Below, piece after piece: positions 1 to 10,305 of a stretch of 64,000 nt of DNA (its first letter is position 1; every line of letters begins with the position of its first letter). This DNA comes from Brevundimonas sp. NIBR10. Lineage in GTDB: Bacteria > Pseudomonadota > Alphaproteobacteria > Caulobacterales > Caulobacteraceae. Where the stretch lies: NCBI RefSeq assembly GCF_027912515.1, contig NZ_CP115464.1:1054001-1118000 (forward strand), read 5' to 3'. The translations under genes and the position numbers were made by a program. A model generated the notes under the pieces. It saw nothing but the letters and a program-made list of their open reading frames with translations, ran no database searches and was not told the DNA's origin.

Positions 1-255
1 GGCCAGCAGGGGCAGGGTGCGCCAGATGCGGGCGTCGAAATGCATGACCCCGTGCAGCAGCTCTTCGCCGAGGTGCAGCAGGGTGCGGTGGACGTGTGTC
101 GGCTGGCCGCAGTTGGCGCAGAAATTTCCCGAGACCGGTTCACCGCAGTCGCTGCAGACGCGGGTCTCGTGCTCGCCCGCCTTGCCCGTCGGGGCCTCGA
201 CCGCTCCGGCGATCAGGCCGCCCGTGATCGCGCCGCCCGCTGCTTCGATATCCAC
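1..255 (-). CDS. DUF3667-type zinc-ribbon membrane protein, N-terminal part (cut by window edge)
   Basis: The reading frame runs off the left edge of the window, so only about 85 residues are present. Two CxxC pairs (CSDC, then CANCGQ) about ten residues apart form a zinc ribbon. They are followed by a segment ending HFDARIWRTLPLLA, which matches the pattern of DUF3667 proteins (ribbon, then an amphipathic stretch and membrane helices). A GTG at 255 is the chosen start; another in-frame GTG lies at 285 and neither has a strong ribosome site. Function is unknown. The family assignment rests on the motif pattern alone. Confidence 0.6.
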   Translation of the reverse strand, partial: MDIEAAGGAITGGLIAGAVEAPTGKAGEHETRVCSDCGEPVSGNFCANCGQPTHVHRTLLHLGEELLHGVMHFDARIWRTLPLLA

Positions 256-341
256 GTCCGCCCCCGCCCTGACTGTGCAGCGCACAATCTGACGGGTGGC
301 AGCGGTTGGGTCAAAAGGAAAGGGCGCAGACGCGCTGATCC

Positions 342-758
342 TCAGCGCGGCGCGGCAGCAGCTTCCGGCGAGATGTAGGACAGCAGCAGGCAGGCCAGAA
401 AAATTCCGAGTCCCAGACCGTAGAACGACGGAACCAGCCGAAGCGCCAGCCTGGAGCTGTTCAGCGGCGGTTTGACGCCCAGGCTCAGCTGAGTGATGTC
501 GGTCTGAGCCTGAAGGGCCAGCAGACCTGAGACGGCCACGGGCAGGACCGCCATCGCCATCTGCAAGGGGCTGATCCGGGCACCGAAGACGGTTCCGCTG
601 AGGGTCAGCACGCCGCCAAGGGTCGCGACGCTGAGCGACACCATGCTCTTGAAATAGTCATAGGCCAGGGCCGGTTCGGCGAAACCGGTGCGTGACACGG
701 CGTCGTCCTTGCCGATGGCTGGATCGGCCTGCGTCAGGGGTGGGGGTCCGTCACTCAT
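342..758 (-). CDS. Small hypothetical membrane protein
   Basis: The product is 138 residues if translation begins at the ATG at 758. An ATG at 818 would add 20 poorly conserved-looking residues. About residue 30 onward there are three hydrophobic stretches (around SLSVATLGGVLTLSG, MAMAVLPVAVSGLLAL and FYGLGLGIFLACLLLS), so it is probably an inner-membrane protein. I do not recognise the family. It lies downstream of pal on the same strand with a 93-base gap, so it could be co-transcribed. Confidence 0.55.
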   Translation of the reverse strand: MSDGPPPLTQADPAIGKDDAVSRTGFAEPALAYDYFKSMVSLSVATLGGVLTLSGTVFGARISPLQMAMAVLPVAVSGLLALQAQTDITQLSLGVKPPLNSSRLALRLVPSFYGLGLGIFLACLLLSYISPEAAAAPR

Positions 759-851
759 GGCCTCGTCAACTCCCCGGACGGTATCGCGTGAGAATAGCCG
801 GGGCCGGTCTCCGCACAAGTCGGTGCGGAGACACAGGCGAAGAAACCTGAC

Positions 852-1418
852 CTACTGCGCGCCGCTGACGATGGCGGTGTGGCCGTTGCGGTTGCGGGCC
901 CAGCTGTCCTCGGTCGAACCCTCTGCAATGGGGCGCTCCTTGCCGAAGGAAATGGTGTCGATGCGGCCGGCCGAGACGCCGCGCTGGATCAGGTAGTTGC
1001 GGATCGATTCGGCGCGGCGGGCACCCAGGGCCAGGTTGTACTCGCGGGTGCCGCGTTCGTCGGCATTGCCCTCGATCCGCACCCCGATCTGGGGATAGCG
1101 GGCCAGCCACTGGGCCTGGGCGTCGAGGCGCGGATAGGCCTCCGGGCTGACCTGATAGGAATCGAGCTCGAAATAGATGCGGTCGCCGACGTTGATGGCG
1201 AAATCCTGTTCAGAGCCGGGGCGCGACGAACCGCTCATGTCCGAGCCGCCGACATTGCCGCCGGCCCCGGGATAGACGGGGTTGTTGTCATAGGGGGCCG
1301 TGGGGCCACCCGGCGTCGCCGTTTCGACCGCGCGCTTTGGCGTACAGGCGGCCAAGGCCACGACGGACAGGCCGATGGCGGCGATCTTCAGGGGCAGGCG
1401 GCTGATCGGGCGGGTCAT
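852..1418 (-). CDS. pal: Peptidoglycan-associated lipoprotein Pal
   Basis: This 188-residue outer-membrane lipoprotein anchors the Tol-Pal system to peptidoglycan and is needed for outer-membrane constriction at division. A lipobox LAAC puts the lipidated Cys at residue 25. After a Gly/Ser-rich linker comes an OmpA_C domain (about residues 75-185). It contains the diaminopimelate-binding signature GNADERGTREYNLALGxRRA with its Asp and Arg. It follows tolB with a 101-base gap, the usual tolB-pal order. Confidence 0.95.
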   Translation of the reverse strand: MTRPISRLPLKIAAIGLSVVALAACTPKRAVETATPGGPTAPYDNNPVYPGAGGNVGGSDMSGSSRPGSEQDFAINVGDRIYFELDSYQVSPEAYPRLDAQAQWLARYPQIGVRIEGNADERGTREYNLALGARRAESIRNYLIQRGVSAGRIDTISFGKERPIAEGSTEDSWARNRNGHTAIVSGAQ

Positions 1419-1519
1419 CGGGGTCTCCTCGGGTCGGCGGGGCCTTCAAGCGTGGCCATTTAACTCAGGCGTTCGTGTCGTGTCTGTGGCGCTCGGGTCG
1501 GTAACGCACAGTTGAGGTA

Positions 1520-2902
1520 TCAGGTCCCGCAGCTGTCGGGGCCCGAACTGCCGAGACCGGCGGGCGGCGCGTCCAGCAGGGGCGACCAGGCGGGATCGGA
1601 GCCCCGGCCCTGATAGCCGGACTGGGCGATGACCCGGCCCGACAGATCGACCATCCACAGATTGGTGTTCCCGCCCCGCGTCTGGCGCGCGAACATGATG
1701 TAGCGGCCGTTGGGGGCCCAGGACGGGCCCTCCTCGAAATAGGAGGACGACAGGCTGCGCTCGCCCGAGCCGTCGGTGTTCATGACGCCGATGCTGAACC
1801 GGCCGCCCGAGGACTTGGTGAAGGCGATCATGTCGCCGCGCGGGCTCCAGGACGGGGCGGTGTAGGAGCCGCCGCCCCTGGAGATCGGCCGCTGGTTCGA
1901 ACCGTTGGCGTTCATGACGTACAGGCGCGGGGTGCCCGATCGGTCGGAGTTGAACACGATCTGGGACGCGTCGGGGCTGAAGGACGGCGAGGTGTCGATG
2001 CCGGGGTCGGAGGTCAGGCGCGACAGCTGGCGGCTGCGCAGATCCATCACATAGACGTCGGTGTTGCCGCCCCGGATGATCGAGAAGGCGACCTTGGTCC
2101 CGTCCGGCGAATAGCGCGGCGCCAGGGCCTGACCGTCGAACTCGCCCAGGCTTTCTCGGCGGCCGGTCGACAGGTTGTAGAGGTAGATCCGGCTGTAGTC
2201 CCGGCCCAGCGCCATATAGGTGATCTCGTCGGGGTTGGACGAGAAGCGCGGCGTCAGGATGATCTCACTGCCGTCGGTCAGGAAGACGGGGTTGTAGCCG
2301 TCCTGGTCCACGATCGCGAGGCGGCTGAGGCGGTTCAGCTCGGTGCCGCTTTCGGCGACATAGATGATGCGGCTGTCGAAGAAGCCGCTCTCGCCCGTCA
2401 TGCGCTGATAGACGACGTCGGCGATCTTGTGCGCTATCCGGCGCCACTGCTCGGGCGTGGCGGTGAACTGGTAGGAGACCAGCTGGCACTGGCGATAGGG
2501 GTCATAGAGGCGGAAACCGACGTTGTTGCGGCCATCGGGTCGCGGCGTGACCGAGCCGTAGAGCACCGCCTGGGCACCGATACTGGTCCACTTCGGGAAG
2601 TCCGGCGCGTTGGCCAGGGTCAGGCCGGTCTCGACGAAGCTGCGCGGATTGATCGGCTGGAAGAAGCCCGAACGGGCCAGATCGCCGGAGATGACGCCGG
2701 CCAGGTCGGCGCCGTTCTGGCCGCTGAAGGGAGCGACGGCGATCTGGAAGGGGCGGATGACGCCCTGATCGATCTCGACCTCGATCGGGCCCTGCTGCTG
2801 CGGCGGGGCCGCGCCGGGGACCGGCGTGCTCTGGGCGGTGGCCAGCGAGGACGCGCCGACGGCGATCATGCAGGCCGAGGCGAGCAGAAGGTTCAGACGC
2901 AT
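1520..2902 (-). CDS. tolB: Tol-Pal system beta-propeller protein TolB
   Basis: This is the periplasmic TolB (460 residues), which binds Pal and links the outer membrane to the TolQRA motor. It has a Sec signal peptide (about residues 1-23, ending ATAQ) and a TolB N-terminal domain (about 40-165). Five or so PD40/WD-like blades follow from about residue 205, with repeated [13 protein letters not shown] and SWSPRGD motifs. Length is normal for the family. tolQ, tolR and tolA are not in the window. Confidence 0.95.
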   Translation of the reverse strand: MRLNLLLASACMIAVGASSLATAQSTPVPGAAPPQQQGPIEVEIDQGVIRPFQIAVAPFSGQNGADLAGVISGDLARSGFFQPINPRSFVETGLTLANAPDFPKWTSIGAQAVLYGSVTPRPDGRNNVGFRLYDPYRQCQLVSYQFTATPEQWRRIAHKIADVVYQRMTGESGFFDSRIIYVAESGTELNRLSRLAIVDQDGYNPVFLTDGSEIILTPRFSSNPDEITYMALGRDYSRIYLYNLSTGRRESLGEFDGQALAPRYSPDGTKVAFSIIRGGNTDVYVMDLRSRQLSRLTSDPGIDTSPSFSPDASQIVFNSDRSGTPRLYVMNANGSNQRPISRGGGSYTAPSWSPRGDMIAFTKSSGGRFSIGVMNTDGSGERSLSSSYFEEGPSWAPNGRYIMFARQTRGGNTNLWMVDLSGRVIAQSGYQGRGSDPAWSPLLDAPPAGLGSSGPDSCGT

Positions 2903-3057
2903 GAAGTGGGCGCTCCCGGACGTGTAAGGCGGATCGTTCGGTCCTTATCGCCAGACCGTATGACAAATGCCAGCTTGGCCCTGATTGGGGCGACTTTCGG
3001 GACGGCAGGTTTTGCCCGGCGGGTGACGTGGGGCTCGCGGGACCCTACATTCGCACC

Positions 3058-3261
3058 ATGACCGACGAACCGATCGACGCCGCCGAACCCGTTCCGCCCC
3101 GCGTCCTGACCCCCGCCGCCCAACGCGCCCTGGCCGAGGCCGAGGCCCGCCGCGCCGCCGAGGCCGAGGCGGTCCCGGCGACCGAACACGGCGGACCGAC
3201 CGGACCGGAGCCGACCCGCTATGGAGACTGGGAGAAGAAGGGGCTGGCCGTCGATTTCTGA
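3058..3261 (+). CDS. Succinate dehydrogenase assembly factor 4 (DUF1674)
   Basis: A small protein (67 residues) ending in the family signature GPEPTRYGDWEKKG...VDF, which is diagnostic of SdhAF4/DUF1674. These proteins help mature the flavinated SdhA subunit before complex II assembly. The upstream ATG at 3028 would add ten residues; the ATG at 3058 fits the family start better. The middle is Ala/Glu rich and probably helical. No sdh genes are nearby. Confidence 0.85.
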   Translation: MTDEPIDAAEPVPPRVLTPAAQRALAEAEARRAAEAEAVPATEHGGPTGPEPTRYGDWEKKGLAVDF

Positions 3262-3279
3262 CGGCGACGACCGCAGGTC

Positions 3280-3735
3280 TCAGGTGGCCAGCGGTCGCTG
3301 GCTGACCGAGCGCAGGCCTTCCAGCAGGACCTCGCTGGTACGGCCGGGACGACAGCCCCCCGCCATGATCAGCCGCATTGCCTGAAGATGCACACGGACC
3401 GAAGGCCAGTGCCAGGCGTCCGCCCCGATCATCCGGTCCGCCGTGTCGCACAGGCTGTATGCGGCCTCATGCAGGGGGCCGGTGTCGAAGAAGCCACCGA
3501 GGTCGATGACGCTCGAGGCCAGTTGATAGACCTGCGGACCCGTATCCGGGGCCGCAGCGGTCGCGACCCGGTCCAGCTCGTCCAGGGTATCTGCGATCGT
3601 CGCCATCACGCCGTCGCGATGGTCTTCCAGCTTCCCATCGGCCAGGCGAGTGATGTCCTGCACCGTGCGGCCGCCGGGCCTGCGCAGCTGCCGGGCCAGG
3701 GGGCTCTTGATCTTGTAAGTGCGGACCTCGCTCAC
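3280..3735 (-). CDS. cheE: Chemotaxis protein CheE (last gene of the che operon)
   Basis: A 151-residue soluble protein with no catalytic motif that I can see. It is identified by position: it is the twelfth gene of an operon in the same order as the Caulobacter crescentus major che cluster, where this gene is cheE. Its ATG overlaps the TGA of cheYIII by four bases, so translation is probably coupled. Its biochemical role is not evident from the sequence. Confidence 0.75.
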   Translation of the reverse strand: MSEVRTYKIKSPLARQLRRPGGRTVQDITRLADGKLEDHRDGVMATIADTLDELDRVATAAAPDTGPQVYQLASSVIDLGGFFDTGPLHEAAYSLCDTADRMIGADAWHWPSVRVHLQAMRLIMAGGCRPGRTSEVLLEGLRSVSQRPLAT

Positions 3736-4334
3736 AGGGCGACCCTCATCGGTTTCATCATCATGTCGATTGCGGCCTGGTCCATATTGGCCCCGGTGGC
3801 TTCACCGACATGTTCGGACAGGTCACCGGAACGGCGCCCGGTCATCCCCACCGGCGGTCCGAGATTACGAACCCGGCGATCAGGGCCGCAATAGGTTTCG
3901 CATTCGATGAAGTTGCGCTCGTCGGCACCCAGCCAGAGGATCCGTTGCAACAAGATTGTAGGCGTCAGCGGCTTGGTCACGACGAAACTGGCCCCGCAGT
4001 CCCGGCTCTTGAGGACCTGCGACGAGGCCGCATGGCCGGTCAGCATGATCAGCGGCGTATGGCGAAGCGGGGCCTCGGTCTCGCGCCGGAGCCAGCGGGT
4101 GAAGTCGCATCCGTCCATCTCGGGCATCGCGCTATCGATCAGGATCAGGTCGATGCTGCGCGTCTGGACCAGCCGGACCGCATCGGTGGACGATCCGCAT
4201 TTGGTCTGCTCGCGCACGCCGAAGCCCTGAAAGATCGAGCTCAGCATGTCGAGCGATCTCTGGTTGTGATCCACCAGCAGCACCGAGGAGTGCGCCAGAT
4301 TGATCCGATCCGATGGTGATGCGACCCGGGCCAT
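3732..4334 (-). CDS. cheYIII: CheYIII / CleA-like response regulator with arginine-rich tail
   Basis: A receiver domain (about residues 15-140) with the phosphoacceptor Asp in LILIDSAMP and the conserved Lys in VVTKPLT. The usual second acidic residue of the DD pair is replaced (VDHN). A C-terminal segment about residues 149-170 reads GPDRRVR...GRRSGD. This resembles the arginine-rich region by which Caulobacter Cle proteins bind c-di-GMP, and CleA is the product at this operon position. It would then act at the flagellar motor in response to c-di-GMP. The start lies 2 bases after the cheU stop. Confidence 0.85.
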   Translation of the reverse strand: MARVASPSDRINLAHSSVLLVDHNQRSLDMLSSIFQGFGVREQTKCGSSTDAVRLVQTRSIDLILIDSAMPEMDGCDFTRWLRRETEAPLRHTPLIMLTGHAASSQVLKSRDCGASFVVTKPLTPTILLQRILWLGADERNFIECETYCGPDRRVRNLGPPVGMTGRRSGDLSEHVGEATGANMDQAAIDMMMKPMRVAL

Positions 4335-4336
4335 CG

Positions 4337-4672
4337 TCAGTCGAACAGCATGACGTCGCCCGACACCGCCGAGGCGCCGGACGCGAGGCCGCCGGTCAGC
4401 CGGGCGGTCTGATCGGACAGGGTCAGGACATGCAGGGCGACGTCGATCGGCACGCCTGCGCCGAGGGCGGCGACGAGGCCGCTGAGGCCCTCAAGGCGTT
4501 GCAGCAGCAGATCGAAGCTCTGGATCTGTGGCAGGGCGTCGGCCCGGGCCTCGGCCGGACACCAGGCCATCAGCTCGGTGATCAGTCCGGACAGGCTGTC
4601 GAAATCCGCGCGGATATCGCCCATCTCGTCGGCGACGGCGCTGAGCAGGATGTGGTCGCGGTCCAGGCTCAT
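4337..4672 (-). CDS. cheU: Chemotaxis protein CheU
   Basis: A 111-residue protein, mostly helical by composition and without a recognised domain. It is named from its place between cheD and cheYIII in the Caulobacter-type operon. Its ATG overlaps the cheD stop codon by one base. No function can be read from the sequence itself. Confidence 0.7.
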   Translation of the reverse strand: MSLDRDHILLSAVADEMGDIRADFDSLSGLITELMAWCPAEARADALPQIQSFDLLLQRLEGLSGLVAALGAGVPIDVALHVLTLSDQTARLTGGLASGASAVSGDVMLFD

Positions 4673-5214
4673 CAGAACAGTTCCACGGCGCCGGATGCGA
4701 CGGGCTGGGCGCGCGGTGGCGCTTGGGTCGGGATGTGGCTGTCCGTCACGGCGCGTTGCAGGGCGCGGCCGCTCACGGGCCAGTAGTGCAGACGCCGTCC
4801 GCCCGAGCCCCGCAGACTGCCGCCGACCACGGGAATGCCCTCGTCGCGCAGGAAGCGCTCGGCGAAATCGGCGTTAGCCAGGCCCACGTCCCTGAGCGAG
4901 TCGAACATCCGTCCGCCGCCGAAAAGCTTGGCCTCCAGCCGGTCGCGGCGTGCGCCGGCCTTGAGCACGTCGTTGATCAGCAGTTCCATCGCATAGGCGC
5001 CGTAGCGGCGGCCTGCGTCGGTGCCGGCCCCGGCACCTTCCGGCAGCAGGAAGTGGTTCATGCCTCCCACCCCGGTGTCGGGATCGCGCAGGCACATGGC
5101 GACGCAACTGCCCAGGATGGTGGTCAGCATCACATTGGGATCCGACGTCACATGGTGCTCGCCCTGGCCCACGTGGATCCGCTGTTCGGTCGCCAGGGCG
5201 GCAGCGGACATCAT
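4672..5214 (-). CDS. cheD: Chemoreceptor glutamine deamidase CheD
   Basis: CheD deamidates specific glutamines of chemoreceptors and so tunes adaptation. The motif GSCVAMCLRDP near residue 35 carries the catalytic Cys, and the downstream NHFLLP carries the catalytic His. Length (180 residues) is normal. Two adjacent ATGs occur at 5214 and 5211, and the first overlaps the cheYII stop by four bases. It lies inside the che operon, so the receptors encoded upstream are its likely substrates. Confidence 0.93.
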   Translation of the reverse strand: MMSAAALATEQRIHVGQGEHHVTSDPNVMLTTILGSCVAMCLRDPDTGVGGMNHFLLPEGAGAGTDAGRRYGAYAMELLINDVLKAGARRDRLEAKLFGGGRMFDSLRDVGLANADFAERFLRDEGIPVVGGSLRGSGGRRLHYWPVSGRALQRAVTDSHIPTQAPPRAQPVASGAVELF

Positions 5215-5600
5215 GTCAGGGGTCCGAAAACGCCTTCCAGCTTGTCTTTCAGCTGGGTGACGGTGAACGGCTTGACCAGATAGTTGTTGACCCCGAACTG
5301 CACCGCCCGGGCGACCAGCTCCTTGTCGGCACGCCCTGTCAGCATGATGAAGGCGGCGCCTTGCGTCGGTGGGTGCGACCGCACGGCGCGCAGAAGGCCC
5401 AGGCCGTCGAGCTTGGGCATGTTGAAGTCCGAGATCACCAGGTGCGCGGGTTTGGTGATCATCTCGCGCAGGCCGGCCTCGCCGTCCGCGGCCTCGCGGA
5501 ACTCACGAAAGCCGAGCTGTTGCAGGCTGTTGCGGATCAGGGCGCGCATCGACATCTGGTCGTCGACGATCAGGGTATGGATGGCGGAAGCGGCGGGCAT
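5211..5600 (-). CDS. cheYII: Chemotaxis response regulator CheYII
   Basis: A single receiver domain (129 residues) with the full active site: the DD pair in LIVDDQMSM, the phosphoacceptor in VISDFNMP, Thr in MLTGR and Lys in LVKPF. It has the length and layout of a CheY that binds the flagellar switch. The ATG at 5600 lies 11 bases after the cheB stop. An in-frame ATG at 5651 would start inside cheB and add Arg-rich residues, so it was not used. Confidence 0.92.
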   Translation of the reverse strand: MPAASAIHTLIVDDQMSMRALIRNSLQQLGFREFREAADGEAGLREMITKPAHLVISDFNMPKLDGLGLLRAVRSHPPTQGAAFIMLTGRADKELVARAVQFGVNNYLVKPFTVTQLKDKLEGVFGPLT

Positions 5601-5611
5601 TCTGGGGGACC

Positions 5612-6658
5612 TCAGGCGGCGACATGGGCGTCGCGGGAGGGCGCGGCGCACAGGTCGAGGATTGCGGACGAAAGGCGGGTCAGGGGCAACTGGCGCTCGA
5701 CGGCACCGATCTCTTGGGCGACGCGCGGCATGCCGTAGACGACGGAGGAGGCCTCGTCCTGACCCAGGGTGTGGGCACCGGCGTTGCGCATCTCAAGCAA
5801 CCCCTGCGCGCCGTCGCGACCCATGCCGGTCAGGATCACCCCGGTCATGGGACGACGCATGCGGGCGATCGAACGGAACAGGACATCGACCGAGGGACGG
5901 TGTCCGCTGACGGTGTCGCCGTGGCTCAGGCGGCAGCGCGGCGTGGTTCCGAACACCTCCAGATGGGCGACGCCGCCGGGGGCCAGATAGATGTGGCCGG
6001 GCATCAGGGGCGCGCCGTCGACGGCCTCGCTGACCGTGGCGGCGGACATCTTGTTGAGCCGGGCCGCGAAGCTGGGGGTGAAGGTCGCCGGCATATGCTG
6101 GGTGATCACGGTCGCCGGGCAGTTGGCCGGGAAGGCGGACACGATGGTCAACAGGGCTTCCACGCCGCCGGTCGAGGCGCCGATGGCCAGGATGTGATCG
6201 GCGGCGGGGCGGTAGTCAGTGCGCGGACGCGACACCTCGCCGGCTTCGCGGGCCCGGACGCGGGACCGGGCGGCTGTCTTTACCTTGAGCGTCAGCTCGG
6301 CGAAGGCTTCGGTCGCCGTGACGCCGGCGCCCGGCTTTCCGACCGCATCGACCGCACCCATTTCGAGCGCCTCGATCGTGATGTCGGCACCGGCCTGGGT
6401 CAGGGTGGAGACCATAACTACGGGCATGGGCCGCAGCCGCATGATCTTTTCGAGGAACTCCAGACCGTTCATATTGGGCATCTCGATGTCCAGGGTGATG
6501 ACGTCGGGATTCAGTTCCTTGATCAGGGCGCGGGCCTCGATCGGATCGGAGGCGGTGCCGATGACCTCGATCTCAGGGTCGCGCCGGAGAGCGGCCGTTA
6601 TCAGGCCGCGCATCGTCGGCGAATCGTCCACCACCAGGACACGGACGGGACTGGTCAT
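5612..6658 (-). CDS. cheB: Protein-glutamate methylesterase/deamidase CheB
   Basis: CheB removes methyl groups from receptors when phosphorylated by CheA. A receiver domain (residues 1-120; [18 protein letters not shown]) is joined to a methylesterase domain. The Ser in GASTGG, the His in TQHMP and the Asp in GMGRDGA form the catalytic triad. The ATG at 6658 overlaps the cheR stop by four bases. The open frame extends to 7162 only because it reads out of frame through cheR. Confidence 0.95.
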   Translation of the reverse strand: MTSPVRVLVVDDSPTMRGLITAALRRDPEIEVIGTASDPIEARALIKELNPDVITLDIEMPNMNGLEFLEKIMRLRPMPVVMVSTLTQAGADITIEALEMGAVDAVGKPGAGVTATEAFAELTLKVKTAARSRVRAREAGEVSRPRTDYRPAADHILAIGASTGGVEALLTIVSAFPANCPATVITQHMPATFTPSFAARLNKMSAATVSEAVDGAPLMPGHIYLAPGGVAHLEVFGTTPRCRLSHGDTVSGHRPSVDVLFRSIARMRRPMTGVILTGMGRDGAQGLLEMRNAGAHTLGQDEASSVVYGMPRVAQEIGAVERQLPLTRLSSAILDLCAAPSRDAHVAA

Positions 6659-7524
6659 GCGCCAAGCCTGTAGGTTGTAAGGCCGCTGGTCTGCAGCTGT
6701 TTCGTCGCCGGACCACTGACGCGTTCGGAGTGGCCGATATAGAGGGTGGAGCCCGGGTTCATCAGCGGCGTGAACCGGCTCCAGACCCGCTCCTGGGTCG
6801 CATCGTCGAAATAGATGACCACGTTGCGGCAGAAGATGACGTCGAACCGGCCGCGCATGGGCCAGTCGCCGATCAGGTTCAGTTCCCGGAAGGAAACGAG
6901 ATCGCGCAGGGTCGAGTTGGCCGACAGCAGGGTCTGGCCCGTGGGGCCGACTTCCTTGTCGAAGAACCGGTGACGCAGCACCGGCGGGGCCGGTTCGAGC
7001 GCCTCTTCCGGATAGACGCCGATGGCGCCCTCCGCGACCATGTTGGGGTCGATGTCCGTGGCCAGGATTCGCACGTCCAGATCGGCGGCCTCGGGCAGGA
7101 CCGCCAGGACGGTCATGGCCATGGAATAGGGCTCCTGGCCGTTGGAACAGGCGGCCGACCACAGGCGGACCCGGCCGCCGCTGCGCGCGCGCTCGGCCAG
7201 GGCAGGCATGACCTGATCGCGCAGGTGATCGAAATGATGGGGTTCGCGAAAGAAGCGCGTGACGTTGGTGGTCAGGGCCGCCGTCATCGCCTGACGCTCG
7301 TCCACGCCCTGGACGCCCTCGATCAGGGCGCAGTAGTCCCGGAAGCTGCGCAGGCCCAGGGTGCGCAGCCGCTTTGCCAGTCGCGAGTACACGAGGGCGG
7401 CCTTGCCCTCGTTTAGCGCGATGCCGGCGTGGCTGTGCAGGATCTGGGCGATATTGCGGAAATCCTCGGCGGTGAAGACGAACTCGCCTTCGACCAGGGA
7501 TTTGCGTCCGGCGGAGTTCGTCAT
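6655..7524 (-). CDS. cheR: Chemotaxis methyltransferase CheR
   Basis: CheR transfers methyl groups from S-adenosylmethionine to receptor glutamates. The N-terminal all-helical CheR_N domain (about residues 15-75) precedes the methyltransferase domain. The SAM-binding stretch is [15 protein letters not shown], and [10 protein letters not shown] lies at the entrance. At 289 residues it is of normal length. The stop overlaps cheB and the start overlaps the cheW stop (four bases each). Both chemoreceptors of this locus end in a WEEF peptide that could recruit it. Confidence 0.95.
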   Translation of the reverse strand: MTNSAGRKSLVEGEFVFTAEDFRNIAQILHSHAGIALNEGKAALVYSRLAKRLRTLGLRSFRDYCALIEGVQGVDERQAMTAALTTNVTRFFREPHHFDHLRDQVMPALAERARSGGRVRLWSAACSNGQEPYSMAMTVLAVLPEAADLDVRILATDIDPNMVAEGAIGVYPEEALEPAPPVLRHRFFDKEVGPTGQTLLSANSTLRDLVSFRELNLIGDWPMRGRFDVIFCRNVVIYFDDATQERVWSRFTPLMNPGSTLYIGHSERVSGPATKQLQTSGLTTYRLGA

Positions 7525-7988
7525 GCGGCTTCGGCCTCGATCTCGGGGATGATCCGGTCGAGTTCGATCAGGCTGATCATCCGGCCGTCGATGGCGAACA
7601 GGCCCTTCACGAAGGACTTCACCTGTTCGCTGGCAATGTCGGGGGTCGGCTGGACGGCCTCGTCGGTCAGCTGGATGATGTCGGACACGGCGTCGACCAG
7701 AAGGCCGACCATGCGGCCGCCGATGTGGGCGACCATGATCACGTGACGCGCCGACGGCTCGGAGGTGCGCAGGCCGAAGCGGGCGCCCAGGTCGATGATC
7801 GGCAGGACCGCGCCGCGCAGATTGATGACGCCCTTCATATAGCCCGGGGCGCGGGGCAGGGGCGTCGCGGGCGTCCAGCCGCGGATCTCGCGGACCGCCA
7901 TGATGTCGACGCAGAACTCCTGCTCGCCGATACGGAAGGCGATCAGTTCACGCGTGGCGGCGGCGTTGGAAACTTCGTTCATGATCAA
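7521..7988 (-). CDS. cheW: Chemotaxis adaptor CheW
   Basis: A 155-residue CheW that couples receptors to the kinase CheA. The CheW fold is recognisable from [20 protein letters not shown] at the N-terminus and from [19 protein letters not shown] and VDAVSDI later. Its ATG overlaps the cheA stop by four bases. The same fold occurs at the C-terminus of CheA. Confidence 0.95.
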   Translation of the reverse strand: MIMNEVSNAAATRELIAFRIGEQEFCVDIMAVREIRGWTPATPLPRAPGYMKGVINLRGAVLPIIDLGARFGLRTSEPSARHVIMVAHIGGRMVGLLVDAVSDIIQLTDEAVQPTPDIASEQVKSFVKGLFAIDGRMISLIELDRIIPEIEAEAA

Positions 7989-10303
7989 CTCGCGAGTTTG
8001 AGGTCAGGACGAGAGGCGGCGTCGATACGCACCGCCTTCTTGCGCCATGAGGTGACGATGGCGTCGACGTCGAGGATCAGCGCGACCCGGCCGTCGCCCA
8101 GGATGGTCGCGGCGGCCACACCCTCGACCTGCTGGTAGTTGGTCTCCAGGCTCTTGATGACCACCTGGCGCTGGCCCTGGATGGCGTCGAACAGCAGGGC
8201 GGCGCGGGCACCGGCCTCGGTCTCGATGACCACGGCGACGCCCTTTTCCGGCACGGCGGGCGTGTCGCGGAAACCCATCCCCAGGGCGACGTCGATCAGG
8301 GGCACGAACTGGTCGCGGAAGCGGATCACGGGGTCGTGGCCCCCGACGTAGTGGATGTCCTGAGTACGCGGTGTCAGGCTCTCGACGATGGCCGTCAGGG
8401 GCGCGACCAGGGTCTGTTCGGCACCGGTGACCACCATGCCGTCCAGCACCGCCAGGGTCAGCGGTAGGCTGAGGGTGAAGGTCGAACCCTTGCCCGGGTT
8501 GGACGAGATGGAGATGCGGCCGCCTAGGGCCTGGATCGAGCGCCGGACCACGTCCATGCCCACGCCCCGGCCTGAAACGTCCGTGATCGTCTCGGCGGTC
8601 GAGAAGCCCGGCAGGAAGATCAGGTTGTCGATCTCCTCGTCGGTCAGGACCGCGTCCTCGCTGATCAGGCCGCGCGAGACGGCGATGCCCTTGACCCGTT
8701 CGCGGTTGATGCCGGCGCCGTCGTCGGAAATCTCGATGACGATCCGGCCCGAGCGGTGCAGGGCGGCCAGGCGAACCGTGCCCTCGGCCGGCTTGCCGGC
8801 GGCGACGCGAGCGTCCGGGCTTTCCAGCCCGTGGTCGATGGCGTTGCGCAGCATGTGGGTGATCGGCTCGGCCAGACGTTCCACCACGGTCTTGTCGACC
8901 TCGGTATCCTCGCCGGCGGTGACCAGACGGACGCGTTTGCCGGTCATCTCGCCGACTTCGCGAACAAGGCGCGGCATGCGCTGGAACACCGATTTCACCG
9001 GCTGGGCCCGGATGGCCATGACGCTGTCCTGGATCTCCCGGGTCAGCAGTTCCAGATCCTCGAGCCCGACCGACACGCCGGACGATCGCGCCAGGCCGCT
9101 CTCGATCACGCGCTGGGCTAGCATGGCCTGCTGGATGACCAGTTCGCCGACGACGTTGATCAACCGGTCGACCCGGTCGAGGTCGACGCGGATGGTGACA
9201 GCCGCCGGCGCGGCGGGCGCTGCCGCTGCGGCAGCTGCGGCAACTGCGGCAGGTGCGGCGGGCGCGGCGGCGTGTGGGGCCGGGGCCGGGGCGACCGGCG
9301 GTGCGGGTTCAGCGATCGGGGCCGCGACCGGCTCGGGCGCTTCGAGCGTCACCGGAGCGGCCATGGGTGTGAACTCCGGCTCGGGCGCGACGGTCGTGGC
9401 GACCTCGGCCTGGGCGCGGGCCAACAGGGCGGCGATGTCGAAATCGGCGGCGGGCGCAGGCGCATCTTCGACGGGCTCCGACCCGGCCGATGCCGGCATG
9501 ATGGCCACGTCGCAGTCGCTCTCGACGAAGTCGAACACGTCCCGGATGGCGGCCTCGCCGGCCTCGGTCGTCAGATCGACCGTCCAGGCCAGATAGCCTT
9601 CCTCGGCGACCAGTTCGGACAGGTCGGGTATGGCGGAGGCGTCCAGCGACACTGTCATCTCGCCCAAACGCGAGAGTTCGCGCAGCAGCAGGCCGGATTC
9701 GTTGGCGTTGACGTACATCCGACCGTGCGGACGGAACACGACGCGCCAGACCTGGCCGGCCGGGGCCTCGACCGGGGCGTCCTCGCCCAGGCCGGCGAAG
9801 CTGAAGGCGACGGGGCGGAAGCCGAAATCATCCTCATCGACGACAGCGTCAGCCACGGGCGTTTCAGCGACGGTGGGGCTTATTGTGACGGGCGCGCTCG
9901 CCTCGCCGTGGGTCAGCATTTCCAGTTCGGCGACAAGGCCCGCCGAGCGGGCTTCATCGACAGGCGCGGCCTGGCCACGGGCGGCGGCGATGTGATCGGC
10001 CAGGACATCGGCGGCCCGCAGCAGGGTCTTCACCGTCACGTCGTCACAGGATTTCCGCCCCGAACGGATCTCGTCCATCAGGGTCTCGAAGACGTGGGCG
10101 AAGCGCACCAGGGCGTCGAGGCCGAAGGCCCCGGCCCCGCCCTTGACGGAATGAACGGCCCGGAACACGGCGTGGACGGTCTCGTCGTCGGCCGTGCCGG
10201 ACTCGATCGCCAGCAGGCCCGCTTCCAGGTCGCCGAGCAGTTCGTCGCACTCCTGAAAGAAGACGACCTTGATGGCCTCGAACGGATCCACGGCGTCACT
10301 CAT
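7985..10303 (-). CDS. cheA: Chemotaxis histidine kinase CheA
   Basis: A 772-residue class II histidine kinase that phosphorylates the CheY proteins and CheB. An HPt domain (residues 1-105) carries the phosphorylated His in [14 protein letters not shown] middle region of unclear function is followed by a long Ala/Pro-rich linker (about 310-370). Next come the P3 dimerisation helices, the HATPase domain (N-box [11 protein letters not shown]-box GRGVGMD) and a C-terminal CheW-like domain. The long Ala/Pro linker is the most variable part. The start lies 2 bases from the cheYI stop. Confidence 0.96.
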   Translation of the reverse strand: MSDAVDPFEAIKVVFFQECDELLGDLEAGLLAIESGTADDETVHAVFRAVHSVKGGAGAFGLDALVRFAHVFETLMDEIRSGRKSCDDVTVKTLLRAADVLADHIAAARGQAAPVDEARSAGLVAELEMLTHGEASAPVTISPTVAETPVADAVVDEDDFGFRPVAFSFAGLGEDAPVEAPAGQVWRVVFRPHGRMYVNANESGLLLRELSRLGEMTVSLDASAIPDLSELVAEEGYLAWTVDLTTEAGEAAIRDVFDFVESDCDVAIMPASAGSEPVEDAPAPAADFDIAALLARAQAEVATTVAPEPEFTPMAAPVTLEAPEPVAAPIAEPAPPVAPAPAPHAAAPAAPAAVAAAAAAAAPAAPAAVTIRVDLDRVDRLINVVGELVIQQAMLAQRVIESGLARSSGVSVGLEDLELLTREIQDSVMAIRAQPVKSVFQRMPRLVREVGEMTGKRVRLVTAGEDTEVDKTVVERLAEPITHMLRNAIDHGLESPDARVAAGKPAEGTVRLAALHRSGRIVIEISDDGAGINRERVKGIAVSRGLISEDAVLTDEEIDNLIFLPGFSTAETITDVSGRGVGMDVVRRSIQALGGRISISSNPGKGSTFTLSLPLTLAVLDGMVVTGAEQTLVAPLTAIVESLTPRTQDIHYVGGHDPVIRFRDQFVPLIDVALGMGFRDTPAVPEKGVAVVIETEAGARAALLFDAIQGQRQVVIKSLETNYQQVEGVAAATILGDGRVALILDVDAIVTSWRKKAVRIDAASRPDLKLAS

Positions 10304-10305
10304 GA

